This document shows positions 25,673 through 36,219 of a stretch of 64,000 nt of DNA, piece after piece. Source of the DNA: Antedon bifida (taxonomy: Eukaryota; Echinodermata; Crinoidea; Comatulida; Antedonidae). The translations under genes and the position numbers were made by a program. Where the stretch lies: the NCBI GenBank assembly GCA_963402885.1, contig OY727099.1:5196001-5260000 (forward strand), read 5' to 3'. The notes under the pieces were generated by a model. That model was not told the origin of the DNA. It saw only the letters and a program-made list of their open reading frames with translations, and did no database searches. Position 1 is the first letter of the stretch. Every line of letters starts with the position of its first letter.

Positions 25673-27872
25673 TTAGGTGGCTGAACTCGCTGATTGCTCA
25701 ATAGACTGCTTTGACGTCTGCTTGACTTTGTAGTCGTTGAGGGCAGCCTTGATAGCATCTTCAGCCAACACTAAAAAAATTAGGATAAAAATATAAATGC
25801 TGTATTGTATTAAAAATACTATAGTCAACACAAGTCAAATGTTTTTTCGAATATAATTTTTTCGAATATAATTTTTTTCCAAATATTTGTTCAATATAGT
25901 ACAGTAGAACCCCTGTGTGGAGCACCTCTATTCAGGGGACATATTAAAGGGTCCATTTTCTGTGAATTTCCGGGCATCGTTTGGTGGCAGCACTCGACAC
26001 AAAGGGACCCTTTAGGGGAGAAGAAAGTTGTGGTATGTGTCGTCCACACCTGTGTGCAATTCAGCCCCGTAGGATGAAAGTCGCAGGTTATCTCTCACTT
26101 ACATTTACAACAACTATTCAGGAGGCAACCTTATTAAGGAGACATTTTGTTGGGTATAGAAGGTGTCCCCTTAATAATGGTCTTAATATATATAAGAATC
26201 TAATTGACTATAAGTAAACATACTTGAACAATGAAGCTTGACCGGTGGAAGACACAATTCTTTTGCAATATCTTTGTTCTTGATTTCAGTGGCCTCATCC
26301 AGCTACAAAGTGTAAAAAAAAAAAAAAAGAAATGCACTCAATGAATGAAGAAATAAAAGTTAAAATTGATTGAACTTTAATAATATTAATAATACTAAGC
26401 ATTTATAAAGCACTCTTAAACTGCTGTCTCACAGAGTGAAAAAGAGTAGAAATCTATTAGAACAAGTGAATTTTAAGAAGAGGCTTAAATTGCTTATTGT
26501 GACGGATGTAAAATGGAAGCCGATTCCAGATCAATGGTGCTTGAGCAAAAAAACCTTTTGGGAGTGAAAACTTTGTTTTAACTCTCTTGTCTGTTGTTTG
26601 TTCAGACTTGGAAAGGTGCAGATAATTTCAACATGTAATATTTTTATTTATTTCTCGCCCCAAACAGCTACATGTTGTAGCTTATAGTTTACCACGGCTG
26701 AAAAAATGGGTATTTGGAAACTGGGACTGGGCATGCGCACACCCAAAAGCACGTATGGGAAAAGAGAGTCATTTGCTGCGTTTTTTGTAAGAAATATTTT
26801 TTGTTTATTATTAACAGAGTATATCCCAGATGGTTTGGGTACGAAATTTGGCAAAAATAAATTTGACTAGGATTTCATTAACAAAGGAAAATGGCCAATG
26901 ACATAATGTCTATATTTAGCCTACTCACAGTCTTTCCTTTCACCCATTCAGTGGCTAAAGAACTTGAAGCAATCGCTGAGCCACAACCAAATGTCTTGAA
27001 TTTAGCATCAACAATTTTACCATCATCATCAACTTTGATCTGAAAGCAAGAACGTCAAAAAATCAGATACCTGTACCTGTAAATACAACGACTAAAATTG
27101 TTTTAGCCAAAAACTTTATTTTTATCCAATAATACATCTTTTAGGGTTGAAGAATCCTTTTATTGGGAGTGTGGAAGATTAAAAATAAAGAATTTTTAAA
27201 TCATATTTTCATTTTTAAGTTCATAATCATAGAATTCGACTAAATGATGTGCACGTCACTACCTGAAGTTTCATAACATCACCACATGCTGGCGCTCCAA
27301 CTAATCCAGTTCCAACATTCGCATCTTCTTTATCCAATGCGCCCACATTACGTGGGTTCTCATAATGATCGATCACCTATTAAAAAACAATCATCATATT
27401 TCATTAAAGATTCAATGCAATCGATCAATAATGTACATGTTGTAAACAAATCTTTATTTATTCAAACTCTAGAAGAAACTAGCCTACTACTAGATAGAGG
27501 TCTAGCTAAATACATCATTTATTCATTCAATTACATGAAGTGAAGAAAAAAACAAAGCAACCTACAATAACATAACTTTATTTATATTGTGACGACAATG
27601 AGATAAAAATGGGCTTTATTAAACTACAAAACAAAAGTGTGATTGAAGGGCGAAACGACCAGGCATGAAAACGCCACAAGGCAAAAGACGAATTGCGCAT
27701 GCTATTTATTACATAACATGTGAAGTAAACAAGCAATGTTATTAATTTAATTACACGTAAATTTCATGTTTTCACTCACATTCTTATGATAACTTGACGA
27801 TAAACTAACGATAGCATTTCTCTTTTGGAGAACCAAACGCAGCGATTTTCCAAATTCACGGGCAAGTGCCAT
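25673..27872 (-). CDS. ISCU: ISCU, mitochondrial iron-sulfur cluster assembly scaffold
   Basis: Five exons on the minus strand join in frame: 27780-27872, 27263-27376, 26929-27039, 26224-26302 and 25673-25770, giving 164 aa. Residues 1-30 are basic and Ser-rich, a mitochondrial presequence. The mature part starts HKNVIDHYENPRNVG. Fe-S ligands are in place: Cys62 and Asp64 in APACGDV, Cys88 in TFGCGSA, His130 and Cys131 in LHCS; LPPVK at 125-129 is the HSC70-chaperone binding motif. Family role: the scaffold on which NFS1-ISD11-ACP, frataxin and ferredoxin build [2Fe-2S] clusters in the matrix. The next gene, on the plus strand, is a mitochondrial ferredoxin, a possible electron donor to this scaffold; the two diverge from one point. 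Intron 3 contains an interspersed repeat and intron 4 parts of two repeat families. Confidence 0.97.
25898..26182. repeat. GTAGAAC-family and family E repeat fragments in ISCU intron 4
   Basis: ACAGTAGAACCCCTGTGTGG ... TTCAGGGGACA opens and GGTGTCCCCTTAATAATGG closes the stretch, as in the GTAGAAC family. Between them GTCGTCCACACCTGTGTGCA ATTCAGCCC matches 56345-56380 in inverse, so a family E fragment lies inside. The open frame across it is not a gene. Confidence 0.7.
26380..26610. repeat. Interspersed repeat in ISCU intron 3
   Basis: It reads TAATAATACTAAGCATTTAT, AAAGCACTCTTAAACTGCTG, TCTCACAGAGTG, then GGATGTAAAATGGAAGCCGA and TTCCAGATCAATGGTGC. I recognise this order as a widespread repeat of marine deuterostome genomes but cannot name the family. 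Confidence 0.5.
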
Positions 27873-28013
27873 TATTTTAGAGTCTTCTTTTGATGCGTTT
27901 TATTATTTTTTTAAGAATATGGATGGATGGGTCATGAGTTTATTTTGTGGTTGTTTTGCGCCCTCTCAACTCAGGCCTGACTTAGAGGGCGCAATACACA
28001 ATTTAAAAAACAG
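27873..28013. promoter_or_regulatory. Remnant of a compact ISCU-FDX divergent promoter
   Basis: These 141 bp lie between the ISCU start codon and the left end of the 4.2-kb insertion. If the insertion and one copy of its AAAACAG target duplication are removed, the ISCU and ferredoxin start codons were about 140 bp apart, so one short promoter probably served both. It contains a palindrome at about 27954-27992: TTGCGCCCTCT and AGAGGGCGCAA are perfect inverse arms around a CAGGCCTG centre. No TATA box was recognised. The promoter role is inferred from layout only. Confidence 0.5.
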
Positions 28014-28358
28014 GAGGTATATTCAGAGCGTCATTCTGACGATGGAGCATTCTCCTCTTTTAGTTTGCAAAAGTAATCTCGAAAAGAACTTCATGTGGAA
28101 AAGAAGCCCACCCAAGAGTACTAAAAAATGAAGGAGCACATGGGCTTCTTTTCGAGGTTTTATGGTAGTCTATTTAATGGAAAATAATGCCATGCAACTT
28201 TGTTTCTGATTTTAAAAAAGGTCCACTTGTTTTAGGCCTGACATTTACAACCCTCAAAATATCTCTCTTTTAAAATAAAGAAAAACAATATTCATTATTT
28301 TATTTATTTATTTATTTTTAATTTTTTTTTTTTTTTTATTTAAAAAAAAAAAATATCC

Positions 28359-28430
28359 GTAGAGGTTCGAACTCAATCTACTAGAGCTGAGAGTACCCAA
28401 ACCTGAGCATTACCCGTTAGGCCACAAAGT
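28359..28430 (-). repeat. tRNA-like SINE head, minus strand
   Basis: On the minus strand GTGGCCTAACGGGTAATGC is box-A-like and GAGTTCGAACCTC box-B-like, at tRNA spacing. It is followed by a long T/A-rich tract. The acceptor stem is poor, so this is a tRNA-derived remnant. It diverges from the plus-strand head at 28530. Confidence 0.65.
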
Positions 28431-28529
28431 AGTACATGACTGAACAGCTGATAATAGTCTATTTATACGTGTATTACGTAATTCATCAGTACGTCATAAC
28501 TATCATATTAACTTTGTTAAAACCAAAAT

Positions 28530-28780
28530 GATCAGTTAGCTCAGTCGCCTGAGCGTCGTGTTGACAACACGTATGTCGTGGGTTCGATTCCCACGCTGGT
28601 CGGTGGAATAGAGTTAAAGGCATGCGGCCACTGTGTTTGGGGTTCACAGAATTATACGTCCCCCTTTCCACCACACACCATGAGGCGACAACATCAATGC
28701 ATCTGGTGATGTGCTGGAAACGACCCCAAAAGGCTGTGGCAGGGCCTTAGTGCTGAGGCAGGGAGAGCACATTTAACATC
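28530..28780 (+). repeat. tRNA-derived SINE, first copy
   Basis: Bases 28530-28602 fold into a full 73-nt cloverleaf: acceptor GATCAGT/GCTGGTC, D arm GCTC/GAGC, anticodon arm TCGTG-TTGACAA-CACGT with anticodon GAC, and T arm GTGGG-TTCGATT-CCCAC. GAC (Val) is not normally used by animal nuclear tRNAs, base 27-43 is a T-T mismatch, and a SINE-like body follows (GTTAAAGGCATGCGGCCACT ... GGCAGGGAGAGCACATTTA) ending in T/A-rich sequence. It is therefore a SINE head with intact Pol III boxes, not a tRNA gene. Confidence 0.82.
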
Positions 28781-30207
28781 TTTTTTTATTTAATTTTTTT
28801 TTTCAACCCGTATTTGATCTCGTAAATTTTATGTTTGCCGCCCTCAATTTTAAAAGAAATTGAATTTATATTTTCATCGCAGGTGTACGAAACGGTTTGG
28901 TATGCCGTGCGTTGTTATGCAATGGTTATGCAGGTGTAGTGGGAAAGATGGTATTGTTTAGTCATTCGCGGTCAACACGCCACACCGTTAAATTTTGATT
29001 TTGTTAATCAATGTTGCTACATTGGTAGCGAAAATGTCCGGTTCATACAAGATATTCTATTGTAAAATGTTATGAATAAACTTTGATAGTAGTTGCTGTG
29101 TATGGCCGCACCGTCCCCAGAATAAACATGTTTTAAACAGATAGTTTGTCTTCGATGGTTTTTGTATGGGGATAATGGAGAGTAAAATAAGATCAAATAT
29201 AGAACATTTGCAAAGATGCCGATTTTTAGACCATTTCGAAGCTTAGACTAATTCCGCCGCCGGGCTAGGCCTTAGGCATATACGAAGTCGAGTTTTAAAG
29301 TAGAAAACCCCACCTAAAATGTTGAAGTCACATCTGGATTGTTGAAATTTTAACATTATCATAATTATCATAGGTGATTATGTATAGTTATAAGTATATG
29401 TGCAAATCTTGACTCTATTTTCATTATTAGCTCTGCCCCAACCATGGTGGGCTAGTACTGGAGACTTAACATTTAATTTCATATGTTAATGAATTATAGG
29501 TGCACTTTCCGATGACAAGCTCTATTGTCGTCCCTGGTGAGTCTTATATAGTTTGTTTCATATAATTTAAAATCATGTAAAGTGCCATTTTTTTGGGCGG
29601 GAACCTATGCAGCTCGATTTTTCAAAATTATCTTTGCTCAGCCCCAAGAATGGTGGGGTACTGAAGATTCCTATACATGTTTGAAAAAATAATAGATGTC
29701 ATTTCCGGAGACCTTGCAGCTTTATTTTAAACAGTTTGGTATGCCGTGCGTTGTTATGCAAATGAGTTTGTGCAGGTGTATTATGAGGAAGATGGTCAAC
29801 ACGTCACACTGTTAAATTTTGATGTTGTTAATCTTTACATTAGAAGATTGTTCAAATCATGTAAATAAAACATTTTCCGGCCGGGAACCTATCAGCTCCC
29901 CTCTTTTAGTTTGCAAAAGTAATCTCGAAAAGAACTTCATGTGGAAAAGAAGCCCACCCAAGAGTACTAAAAAATGAAGGAGCACATGGGCTTCTTTTCG
30001 AGTTTTTATGGTAGTCTATTTAATGGAAAATAATGCCATGCAACTTTGTTTCTGATTTTAAAAAAGGTTCACTTGTTTTAGGCCTGACATTTACAACCCT
30101 CAAAATATCTCTCTTTTAAAATAAAGAAAAACAATATTCATTATTTTATTTATTTATTTATTTATTTTTTATTTATTTATTTTTTTTATTTAAAAAAAAA
30201 AATATCC

Positions 30208-30279
30208 GTAGAGGTTCGAACTCAATCTACTAGAGCTGAGAGCACCCAAACCTGAGCATTACCCGTTAGGCCACAAAGT
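30208..30279 (-). repeat. tRNA-like SINE head, minus strand, second copy
   Basis: This is the duplicate of 28359-28430 with one visible substitution in the central loop. The A-like and B-like boxes are kept. Confidence 0.63.
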
Positions 30280-30378
30280 AGTACATGACTGAACATCTGA
30301 TAATAGTCTATTTATACGTGTATTACGTAATTCATCAGTACGTCATAACTATCATATTAACTTCGTTAAAACCAAAAT

Positions 30379-30630
30379 GATCAGTTAGCTCAGTCGCCTG
30401 AGCGTCGTGTTGACAACACGTATGTCGTGGGTTCGATTCCCACGCTGGTCGGTGGAATAGAGTTAAAGGCATGCGGCCACTGTGTTTGGGGTTCACAGAA
30501 TTATACGTCCCCCTTTCCACCACACATCATGAGGCGACAACATCAATGCATCTGGTGATGTGCTGGAAACGACCCCAAAAGGCTGTGGCAGGGCCTTAGT
30601 GCTGAGGCAGGGAGAGCACATTTAACATCT
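30379..30630 (+). repeat. tRNA-derived SINE, second copy
   Basis: It is the duplicate of 28530-28780. The 73-nt cloverleaf with anticodon GAC is identical to the first copy, while flanking bases differ (for example CACACATCATG for CACACACCATG). Confidence 0.82.
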
Positions 30631-31734
30631 TTTTTTTTTATTTAATTTTTTTTTTCAACCCGTATTTGATCTCGTAAATTTTATGTTTGCCGCCCTCATT
30701 TTTAAAATAAATTGAATTTATATTTTCATCGCAGGTGTACGAACCGGTTTGGTATGCCGTGCGTTGTTATGCAATGGTTGTGCAGGTGTAGTGGGAAAGA
30801 TGGCATTGTTAGTCATTCGCGGTCAACGCGCCACACTGTTAAATTTTGATTTTGTTAATGTTGCTACATTGGTAGCGAAAATGTCCGATTCATGCAAGAT
30901 ATTGTATTGTAAAATGTTATGAATAAACTTTTATGGTAGTTGGTGTGTATGGCCGCACCGTCCCCAGAATAAACATGTTTTAAACAGATAGTTTGTCTCC
31001 GATGGTTTTTGTATGGGGTTAATGGAGAGTGAAATAAGATCAAATATATTCCAAAGTAGACTAATTCCGCCGTCGGACTACTATACGAAGTCAAGTTTTA
31101 AAGTAGAAACACACCTACAACTTTGAAGTCGCATCTGGATAGTTGAAATGTTAACATTACCATATTATTATCATAGGTGATTATGTATAGTAATAAGTAT
31201 AAGTGCAATTCTGGGCTCTATTTTCATTATTATTAGCTCTGCCACAACCATGGTGGGCTAGTACTGGAGACTTAATATTTAATTTCATATTTCCATGAAT
31301 AGGTGCACTCTCCGGGGACACTAAATAAGTATTTATCTTAGACAAACGCAGGTTATTAAAATCACTGATATGGCTTGAAACTAATTTTTATAGAGTACCG
31401 ATATTTAACATATATACCTGGAAGTTATATTTTTGAAGTATTTTCAGAAGTAATTTTAAAAATTCAAACATGATGTGGGTCCCGTAATTTCACCTATGTT
31501 ACACTGTATATAGATATACAGTACACTGTAGAGTATAGAGCATATATTCTATGACACATAATAGTCACCAATCGGCACCATAAGCATCATATCATGTCAC
31601 AGGATTGCATAAATCAATATTTTGCAGTAATATTTAACATACGTGCATACGTGCAAAATTAAATATCAGTAAAATTATAAAAATGATCACCTAAAATTCG
31701 TCAAAGTGACGAATTAAATTCTAGTTCTCGATGT

Positions 31735-32125
31735 TTTTGTATGTGCTTCGCTGTGCTCCACCACTGGTGCCAAATTGGATCCACTGAAGCACAGTGTATT
31801 AACATACGAAAATATATTGAAACTTAATTGAGTCCACTTATTAACATACGAAAAAATATTAACATTCAGTGACTTACTTCTAGTTTACATCACTGTGCTC
31901 CACTGGTACCAAATTGTGTCCACTTGAGCACAGTGTATTAACATACGAAAAGATATTGAAACTTAAATGACTTTATTTCTATTTTATATCACTGTGCTCC
32001 GCTTGCGCCATATTGGGTTCACTTGAGCACAGTGTATTAACATACGAAAAGATTAAAATTTAGTGACTTTATTTCTATTTTATATCACTGTGCTACCCTG
32101 GTGCTAAATTGGGTCCACTTGAGCA
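31735..32125. repeat. About 104-bp tandem repeats upstream of FDX
   Basis: About four imperfect units each carry CACTGTGCTCC, then CTGGTRCCAAATTG, then CACTTGAGCACAGTGTATTA and ACATACGAAAA. CACTGTGCTC and GAGCACAGTG are inverse, so each unit can form a hairpin. Units start near 31748, 31890, 31988 and 32083. They lie inside the right end of the 4.2-kb insertion, 105-500 bp before the FDX start codon. Confidence 0.85.
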
Positions 32126-32230
32126 GAATTTCTATTATTGAAGTTAATAAAGGCATAAATGGCGCTCCGTAGAGAAGTAGAGGATGCTCCAGTCGCCAGA
32201 ATGACGCTCTGAATATACCTCAAAACAGAG

Positions 32231-35202
32231 ATGGCAGCCTTTCGAAGTATAACGCGAAATCTGATTTGCAACTCAAAGCAGTATTTTCAACAAGTGTTAA
32301 CACATCAAACTACCGCAAACTACATTCGACTAAAACCAATAACATCATGTAATATACTTGTTGGTCGATTTTCCTCTGTACATCCAAATCAAGCCAAAGA
32401 AACGTAAGTGAAAGTTAGGCCCAGACGCTACTGCTGTTGCTTCTTCTTGTGAAAACGCAACCTTGACTTGATTTCCTTCCTTGTGTGAGACATAGGCCGG
32501 TTATTCAGACTGTAGGCCTAGCCTAGCTAGGTATTATAATTTAATACCATACTGTTTATTACACTTTTGTTTATTTAATGCATTCAGGATTTAGGAGGGA
32601 ATATCTCACACCCACAGCATTATTAATTTAATGGAACAGAATTTAAAAATCATTTAATTATAGGCCTCTACCTAGGCTAGCTAGGCCTAGACCCAGGCCT
32701 ATCTAGAGAGGCCTAAGTTACTAAAAAAAAAGGCTAGGCCTAGTACTGTAAATTTAAAATTATATATTAATTACTAAGTACTAATAGTATACTGGAATAG
32801 TCTATAGCCTAATTGAACTTAATTAATTTTTTCTGTTCTAGGAAGGCTCAACATGCCTCTAGAAATTGAAAACTAGGCCTATTAATAAAAAATTGTATGA
32901 ATAATATATTATTACTTATCAACAGGATAAATGTGACATACATAAACAGAGATGGTGAAAAGGAAACCGTAAAAACTGCACTTGGTGAAAACCTTCTAGA
33001 TATTGTACTTGATAATGACCTAGATATCGATGGATTTGGTAAGAATAACACTGTCATACTAATCTACCCGTGGTAATGGTTAATAAATATATGACAAAAA
33101 ATGATATACAGTAGAAATTTTTTTCATACAACTAAAAATATGGATGAGCTATGCTTGACGTGATCTAAGATCATGTTCCGAATATGAGCACTGTTTCTAT
33201 AATTTGACAGTATGATTTATATATAATTATAGGTATATATTTTTCTTTAAAGAAACAATTTAAAATCAAATATTAATATATTGTTAAACTTTTCATTCTA
33301 ACTAAAGCATGTTAATCGTCAGCTTCTTCGCCATAAAACATTGCTTATGACAGTGGGTGGTCTTCGGTTTCCTAATAAACCTAATCAGTATTTTTTAAAT
33401 TAAAAAAGTATAAAATGTACACAGTTTAAAAAAAAAAAGAAAGGGTACACTTCTTCAAGTGGAGTATATACTAACTTAACTAAAAGCATACATGTCCCAC
33501 GCATCTGATGTGAGGCTAATGCTTTTTAATGCAAGCTCTTCCGCCACGCATCTAAAAACTTTTTACAAATCTCAATCTCTTTTCTTAAATTACTTGAAAA
33601 TGTCAAAATTCTATGATTTAATCACCAAGGTATTTGAAATCACCTTTTTATGAAAATTCTAATGTATCTGAATTAACACTTCACAGGCAAATGTATAAAG
33701 CTCTGCCTACACTATCATAGTTTATGTGACAAAATGTGATGTGCTCATACAGTATATGGACATTATGATGTCATATCACTACCATATTTGGGCATATAAT
33801 GACCATACTTGAGCATGTCACACTTTTTGGTCAAACTAGTTTGAATGATAGTGAAGACAGAGCTTTAGGTTACTGTTATACTGTACATGTACCTGCATTA
33901 CCATATATGGTATAACTACTCCACATACTGTTTACTCATACTTTCATAGAATGTAGTGTGTAAATGTCGTCTGATAGTGTCACAGTCATTTTGTTTGTCA
34001 TAGGTCAGATAGTGTCTTGGCTGCTTAACCTTTGTTTGTCTACATCTGATTGATGTCATGTGTACTTTGAGCCACTATTTATACTCGCCTACTTTTCTAA
34101 CTGACTGGCCCCTATTATTCAAATAAATACACCTAGGAATAAGTGTGTCACACACAATAAAAAAAATCCAGAAAGATGTATTTTCCGACAAAAACATGAA
34201 AAATGAAGATTAATAAAATTTGAACAAAATTAACCAAAACAATATTATTGTTACTTATAAAATGACAAAATAAACACTTAAGTTCAACCAAAAACCCATT
34301 GGCTGACAGCCAATTTACTATTTTTTTTGGCTTTAAATTACAGTTTTTTCAGGTAAATAAAATGTTTTCGATCTACTGTAATTTTTTTGTCAAAGTGGAT
34401 AACTATTATGTGACATTAAGATGGCATAAACAAAAAATTGAAGAATTTTTTTTCAGGAGACAACATCTTTAAATTATTTGAAAATGATTTGTTTTTTTAG
34501 GTGCCTGTGAAGGGACATTAGCCTGCTCAACATGCCATTTGATATTCAAGAAAGAAATCTTTGATCAACTTCCCGGTGCCACAGATGAAGAAATGGATAT
34601 GTTAGATCTTGCGTATGGACTTGAAGAAACGTAAATCTATTATTATATAAAATTTATTATTTTTCAACATTTATATATAAAATATACATAATCATCTATA
34701 CCCTTTCACAATTGCAAAAAAAGTAACAACTTGTAACCAGGTTTGCATAGTGTGAAGAAAATTTTGTGGAAAAGATAAAACACCGATGAGAGGCCTGTTT
34801 TTGTTTTTGATATGTCTCGAGTTGTTACTGCACATGTGTGTATTGCCTGGTATTCAACTGACCAATCATAGTAATCATATAATGCACTATGTGATACAGT
34901 GCACTAAGTCCTTCCATAGGGAATTAATAGTAGTATTCATCATGATACGATACACAGACATAAGCCATATCTCCTCTCCGAGTTAGTGGTGTTTTTAAAT
35001 ACAAAACATACAAAACAATATATAAAATGTGCCAAAGCAAAGTAAATTATTCACACATAATGGCAGAATTCCAATTTATAACTATTGTATTCATTTCCGT
35101 ATTTCTAGATCTCGTTTAGGTTGTCAAGTGTGTGTAACTAAAGATATGGATGGAATGGTGGTCAGAGTTCCTGAAGGGGTCAGCGATGCTAGAGATGTCT
35201 GA
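32231..35202 (+). CDS. FDX1: Mitochondrial [2Fe-2S] ferredoxin, adrenodoxin (FDX1) type
   Basis: Four exons, 32231-32403, 32926-33038, 34501-34630 and 35109-35202, join in frame to 169 aa. Residues 1-55 are basic, rich in Ser, Thr and Gln, without acidic residues, and fit a matrix presequence. The adrenodoxin core follows: [11 protein letters not shown], the cluster ligands Cys98, Cys104 and Cys107 in [23 protein letters not shown], and Cys144 in SRLGCQVC. The MLDLAYGL and VRVPE...SDARDV segments side with FDX1 rather than FDX2. Family role: takes electrons from ferredoxin reductase and passes them to mitochondrial P450s, lipoyl synthesis and, mainly for FDX2, the ISCU assembly complex. The start is AGAG-ATGG, only 9 bp after the end of an inserted element, so the promoter or 5'UTR must lie in or beyond that element. 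A single ferredoxin serving both roles here is possible but unproven. Confidence 0.95.
33696..33867. mobile_element. Palindromic MITE (family A), copy 5, in FDX intron 2
   Basis: The outer edges TAAAGCTCTGCCTACACTAT and ATAGTGAAGACAGAGCTTTA are inverted and both end in TA, the best case for a TA target site. The interior carries GTGATGTGCTCATACAGTAT and TATCACTACCATATTTGGGC. Confidence 0.92.
34150..34470. repeat. GTAGAAC-family body, inverted, in FDX intron 2
   Basis: AATGACAAAATAAACACTTA, AACCCATTGGCTGACAGCCA, TTTAAATTACAGTTTTTTCA and GTGGATAACTATTATGTGAC are the reverse of the 23290-23520 order. The copy ends about 30 bp before exon 3. Confidence 0.78.
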
Positions 35203-35753
35203 AGGTCAACCCATCAATGGGAGAGATTATATAATTCATATCAATATATAAAACTTGACCTTGCTAGTTTTTATGATGATGATAATAATTTTAAGAGAAA
35301 TCAAATTAAAAATATCATGCTCCACTATGATTGTCTTAGGCCCATATGCTGAGCTTTCCACTTGAACTTGTCTGGGCAGATATTTTGGACCTATTTGAAC
35401 TTCTAAATGCTGTGCCTAGTGGCTGATGTTGTACAATGGTCTCATGCATTCCGTAGGGTGGTAATAGTTACTACAGTTGCATCCTTAAACAAATATGTTA
35501 TCACTGTTGTACACGCCTGCTAAAAAGGTAACACTAAAAAATACTGGCCCTTAAAATGTGTAATGAATATTAATTATGTCCTACTTCTTCGTCCTCTTTG
35601 ATTGGCCAGAAATGGAAGATTAGTTTAGCATCTGAATAAAATATTTTTATATAAGTAAATGTTAATAAATATAGATTAATGATGAAAATAACTTGATTGT
35701 ATTGTATGGTAAATTTAAAATAATTCTGTTGTTTTCAAAATTTGTGAAAATTA
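35203..35753 (+). other. FDX 3' region, no further gene seen
   Basis: This stretch follows the FDX stop codon. ATAAATATAGATTAATG and TGAATAAAATATT (about 35635) offer possible poly(A) signals. No coding exon was recognised. Confidence 0.45.
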
Positions 35754-35933
35754 ATTAGATGTTTTGCCCTACTCTGACGTAATTTGTACTTGATACTAAG
35801 TACATTTGAGAATACTTGCGAAAAAATTTGCAAGTAGTTCTCGGGTGGGACTCGAACCCACGACCTCCAGATCACTAGCCCTTAGTATAAAGTACAAATT
35901 ACGTCAGAGTAGGGCAAAACATCTAATTTATTA
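35754..35933. mobile_element. Foldback element with a tRNA-like core
   Basis: Arms of about 48 bp are inverse with very few mismatches: AGATGTTTTGCCCTACTCTG then ACGTAATTTGTACTT on the left, and AAGTACAAATTACGTCAGAG then TAGGGCAAAACATCT on the right. Between them, on the minus strand, GGGCTAGTGATCTGGAGGTC GTGGGTTCGAGTCCCAC is a tRNA-like anticodon and T arm with a box B. A small hairpin ACTTGC/GCAAGT lies beside it. Confidence 0.88.
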
Positions 35934-36219
35934 CTCAACTCCCTGACGCAAAACTACAATTACAATTTAGAAAATTAGTTATAAATAAAAGTTATCATGA
36001 AATATGTTAATGTACTGAAAGATTATAACCATAGAGATAATTTTATGAAATAACAAAGGCTGTGGATTAAATTCCATGTAAAAAAAAAGAAAACATTTTA
36101 TTTAGCGAATCATCAAATTGAGACTGAGAGGAATGAAAAAGAGGAAAAGTTGATTGTGTCGGAATTGTATTTATAATAACTACGCCCTCTATTTTATCTA
36201 TAAAATCTGCATCGCGATG

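Larger units (their letters stand above)
28054..29510. repeat. Long direct repeat, copy 1
   Basis: From TCTTTTAGTTTGCAAAAGTA to GGTGCACTTTCCG this stretch matches 29897-31318 nearly base for base for the first 800 bp and with small indels after that, at an offset of 1849 bp. A further partial copy lies at 29735-29830 (GGTATGCCGTGCGTTGTTAT). Near the left edge CTCGAAAAGAA ... GGGCTTCTTTTCGAG (28078-28158) forms a hairpin, also present in copy 2. Confidence 0.93.
29897..31318. repeat. Long direct repeat, copy 2
   Basis: This is the second copy of the 28054-29510 segment. Small differences such as GAGTACCC/GAGCACCC, the length of the T-rich tract, and deletions after 30880 show the duplication is not brand new. 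The end diverges at GCACTCTCCGGGGACAC. Confidence 0.93.
28014..32221. mobile_element. 4.2-kb element with inverted ends inserted between ISCU and FDX
   Basis: The left end GAGGTATATTCAGAGCGTCA TTCTG (28014-28038) and the right end CAGAATGACGCTCTGAATAT ACCTC (32197-32221) are perfect 25-bp inverse copies, with weaker similarity for another dozen bases (GGAGCAT/ATGCTCC). AAAACAG directly precedes the left end (28007-28013) and directly follows the right end (32222-32228), a 7-bp target duplication. The inside is non-coding: a 1.85-kb tandem duplication with tRNA-derived SINE heads, then a region of about 104-bp tandem repeats. The FDX start codon is at 32231. No transposase is visible, so the element is non-autonomous; the superfamily is not determined. 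Confidence 0.85.

Noticed and set aside
28530-28602. Functional tRNA-Val (GAC), also 30379-30451
   Set aside because: The cloverleaf is complete, but GAC is not a usual animal nuclear anticodon, a T-T mismatch sits at 27-43, and a SINE-like body follows in both copies.
28486-28674. 62-aa minus-strand open frame with RPAWESNPRHTCCQ, also 30335-30523
   Set aside because: It is the antisense translation of the tRNA-derived SINE; such peptides are common spurious predictions.
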